NCBI GenBank assembly: GCA_963844115.1
Contig: CAWJNN010000073.1
Location: 1-64,000, forward strand
Direction of reading: 5' to 3'
DNA length: 64,000 bases
DNA from: CS4-C045 sp963844115
Lineage (GTDB): Bacteria; Planctomycetota; Planctomycetia; Pirellulales; UBA7805
The notes below the pieces were generated by a model. It saw nothing but the letters and a program-made list of their open reading frames with translations, ran no database searches and had not been told where the DNA came from. Shown here one piece after another: positions 62,087 to 64,000 of this stretch (its first letter is position 1; each line of letters starts with the position of its first letter). The position numbers and the translations under genes are program-made.

Positions 62087-62224
62087 AGTGAAAACAGCGT
62101 CACAGTGAAAACAGCGTCACAGTGACAACAGCGTCACAGTGACAACAGCGTCACAGTGACAACAGCGTCACAGTGAAAACAGCGTCACAGTGAAGACTGC
62201 GTCACAGTGAAAAACAGCGCCGCA
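62087..62224. repeat. 17-bp tandem array AGTGACAACAGCGTCAC
   Basis: Eight head-to-tail copies of a 17-bp unit with variants (AGTGAAAACAGCGTCAC). The unit ends and starts with GTCAC/AGTGA, so each junction forms a small palindrome TCACAGTGA. No spacers, so it is not CRISPR. Confidence 0.92.
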
Positions 62225-62290
62225 GATCACGCAGCGTCTTTTTGACGCGCCGATTTGACGATCGTCTCAAGGAAGTGATTACGAAGCAGG

Positions 62291-63451
62291 ATGCATCGTA
62301 GAGCCCAAAGTGAAGAACGTCGACGTCGTGTGCTAAAGGACGACGTATCTGCTGCCGAGGCCATCGGTCCAGGTCTTACGAGCAGTGGCAAAACGTCCAC
62401 CTGCGCGGCTGAGTACAAAACTTCCGCCCTCCAAGACCAGTTGCGTATCTCCGACGTTGTGCCCCGCGCGATGTGGGCCCATCTGCTGGTCTTCGTTGGG
62501 GGCGCTTCCATGGTCGGCGGACTGTTGTGGGCACACGACCGCTTGGATCCCATCGCCAACCCGCAATACGCTGTTTTCAATTTGTTGTCGACCGGCAGTC
62601 TGGCCAGTTGGTTCGCCGCATTCGCTCTGTTGCTGGTCACCGGGTCCGCCATCGTCTGCTATTCGCTTCGACGTCAAAAGCTGACCGATTATCACAATCG
62701 CTATCGGGTTTGGCTTTGGACCGCGATGTTTTCGTTGTTTGCGAGTGTCGCGGCGACGACATCCTGGCCGACCGTTGCAGCGCATGAATTGGCGCGTGTC
62801 GCACCCTGGAATCTGTCGGAGGATGGTCTTTTGTGGTGGTTAATTCCTTGTGTTTTCGTCCTGGGGGTAATGTCGATGCGCCTGATTTTGGAGATGCGGT
62901 CCAGCCGCCTGGCAACCGTCGGTTTGATGTTTTCGTTGGCTTGCTACACCACCGTCATCAGTCTGAAGCTGTGGCAGCCCAGTGGTATTCGGACCGAGAT
63001 CACGACGTTGATTGAAGTCGGTAGCCTTTTAGCCGGACATCTTCTGCTATTCAGCAGCTTCCTGTGGTACGCCCGCTATACCGTTGCCGTCATGCAGGGC
63101 CGCGTCACGGCTCCCGCGTCAAAACGGGCCGTGCAGAAAGAAACTGGCAACAAATCGGTTCGCGGCGATGAACAACATGCGACCACGCCAACGCCCAAAC
63201 GACGCACCGATTGTGAGCCGCAGACCGCGACGCTGCATAGCCAACGAATCCGCGAAGAGGCCGAACGGGAACAGGAACGCTATGAAGAGCAGGAAGGTCG
63301 ATCCGAACGCAAAACCCGCAGCCGTCGTCGACCACAAATCGTCGAGCGCGATGAGCAAGTAGAGATGCCGATGATGATGGGCAAAAAGATGACCAAGGCG
63401 GACCGCAAACGCCAACGCAAGCTCAAGGCCCATCAGCGCGAAGCGGCCTGA
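62291..63451 (+). CDS. Conserved planctomycete membrane protein of unknown function
   Basis: 386 residues. A basic, disordered N-terminus (first 60 residues) is followed by about six helices: WAHLLVFVGGASMVGGLLWA, SLASWFAAFALLLVTGSAIV, WLWTAMFSLFASVAATTSW, LLWWLIPCVFVLGVMSMRLI, LATVGLMFSLACYTTVISLK and LIEVGSLLAGHLLLFSSFLW. The last 110 residues are Arg/Glu/Lys-rich, ending MMMGKKMTKADRKRQRKLKA. The family seems planctomycete-specific. ATG at 62291; a later start near 62471 is possible. A heptamer repeat begins right after the stop. Confidence 0.72.
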   Translation: MHRRAQSEERRRRVLKDDVSAAEAIGPGLTSSGKTSTCAAEYKTSALQDQLRISDVVPRAMWAHLLVFVGGASMVGGLLWAHDRLDPIANPQYAVFNLLSTGSLASWFAAFALLLVTGSAIVCYSLRRQKLTDYHNRYRVWLWTAMFSLFASVAATTSWPTVAAHELARVAPWNLSEDGLLWWLIPCVFVLGVMSMRLILEMRSSRLATVGLMFSLACYTTVISLKLWQPSGIRTEITTLIEVGSLLAGHLLLFSSFLWYARYTVAVMQGRVTAPASKRAVQKETGNKSVRGDEQHATTPTPKRRTDCEPQTATLHSQRIREEAEREQERYEEQEGRSERKTRSRRRPQIVERDEQVEMPMMMGKKMTKADRKRQRKLKAHQREAA

Positions 63452-63568
63452 GTCGGTGATCGGTGATCAGTGATCGGTGATCAGTAATCGGTAAACAGTA
63501 ATCGGTGATCAGTGGTCGGTTATCAGCAATCGGTCATCCGTGGTCGGTTATCGGTCATCCGTGGTCGA
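63452..63568. repeat. Heptamer tandem array ATCGGTG/ATCAGTG
   Basis: About seventeen units of a strict 7-bp period (GTCGGTG, ATCGGTG, ATCAGTG, ATCGGTA, GTCGGTT and similar) begin on the base after the stop of the membrane protein gene. No spacers; many units are diverged by one or two bases. Confidence 0.9.
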
Positions 63569-63779
63569 TCGCAAGTCGTCTGACATTCTAGGCCACGCGG
63601 TAAGCCCGCCATCTCGATTTCCGCAGGTGCGAAACCGTCCGACGGCACGACACCCGCGCGGAGCCCTTCCCGCGCCCTTCAATTGCCCGATAACTGTCTG
63701 TGAATCTCAATCTAGAACCTCCCCCTCGTCGCGAATTCCAACACTGCTCACTAATAACTAATAACTAAAAACCAATCGC

Positions 63780-64000
63780 ATGATTCGCACTCGCTTTGCT
63801 CCCAGCCCGACCGGCTACCTGCACATCGGTGGCGTCCGCACGGCCCTGTTTAACTGGCTGTTCGCGCGGCGCCATGGCGGACAGTTTATTCTGCGGATCG
63901 ACGACACTGATCAGCAGCGAAACGTTGAAGAGGCGTTGCAGCCGATTCTGGACGGCTTTCGCTGGCTGGGAATTGACTGGGACGAAGGTCCGGAAGTGGG
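63780..64000 (+). CDS. gltX: Glutamyl-tRNA synthetase, N-terminal part
   Basis: The window ends inside the gene; 73 codons are present from the ATG at 63780. MIRTRFAPSPTGYLHIGGVR is the class I synthetase signature with HIGG (HIGH-like), followed by RTALFNWLFARRHGGQFILR, IDDTDQQRNVEEALQPILDG and LGIDWDEGPEVG, all canonical. The last 210 bases before it, after the heptamer array, are AT-richer and hold a CTAATAACTAATAACTA-type stretch near 63747-63767. Confidence 0.96.
   Translation, partial: MIRTRFAPSPTGYLHIGGVRTALFNWLFARRHGGQFILRIDDTDQQRNVEEALQPILDGFRWLGIDWDEGPEV

Overview
The window reads as chromosomal DNA of a planctomycete, probably near the Pirellulales. Evidence for this is the set of planctomycete-type genes (DUF1598, DUF1570, a DUF374 acyltransferase, a ThuA-like protein, a divergent formaldehyde-activating-enzyme homologue, small secreted proteins of unknown function), long non-coding gaps, few Shine-Dalgarno sites, many short operons on alternating strands, and abundant hairpins and tandem repeats between genes. 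Taxonomy is inferred from gene content only; no rRNA or tRNA gene was found.

Layout. 1-277: 3' end of a probable glycosidase, then an empty stretch. 1066-16320 (minus strand): a Wzx/Wzy-type exopolysaccharide locus. In transcription order it carries a Wza-like export lipoprotein, a Wzz/BY-kinase, an O-antigen ligase with TPR tail, a WbpM-like dehydratase, WbpB-, WbpE- and WbpI/WecB-like nucleotide-sugar enzymes, a polysaccharide deacetylase, a Wzx flippase and a sulfotransferase. 16675-19142: rny-ymdB pair. 19892-20884: tilS. 21143-22765: MFS transporter. 23297-30242: AsmA-like protein, dapF, DUF374 acyltransferase, a repeat island with a MITE, and xseA. 30494-33369: ThuA-like protein and dnaA. 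33636-40371 (minus): DUF1570 protein, PhnZ-like HD protein, a truncated ABC permease, a hypothetical gene, an SPFH protein and a coiled-coil partner. 40753-46803: HEAT lipoprotein, a conserved secreted protein, a DacZ-like diadenylate cyclase, nnrE, an FmdB zinc ribbon and a small secreted protein. 47050-52473 (minus): low-complexity protein, guaB, hypothetical secreted protein, selA. 52649-57733: DUF1598 protein, M48 peptidase, BON protein, two small unknowns, a dual-specificity-type phosphatase. 57852-64000: Fae homologue, tpx, a degenerate HD-GYP/PAS/GGDEF protein, a membrane protein and the start of gltX.

Two patterns run through the whole window. First, several otherwise well-conserved genes (Wzz/BY-kinase, tilS, dapF, DUF1570, nnrE, the 50.0 kb secreted protein, the GGDEF protein) are split by one-base-type frameshifts, mostly at short homopolymers or GCGC/GGGCGC runs. 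The rest of each protein is intact on both sides, so I read them as probable consensus errors or very recent mutations and annotate the full gene spans. Second, unrelated short tandem repeats sit at gene boundaries. Four arrays with a strict 7-bp period (three different units) begin within six bases downstream of a stop codon.

The most notable items are the stop-codon-adjacent heptamer arrays, a 123-bp MITE with 19-bp inverted termini and a 9-bp target duplication, the Fae homologue lacking the catalytic histidine, the DacZ-like cyclase with RHW in place of RHR, and the SPFH protein with a YbjN-like tail. I found no CRISPR array, prophage, transposase gene or recognisable defence system.
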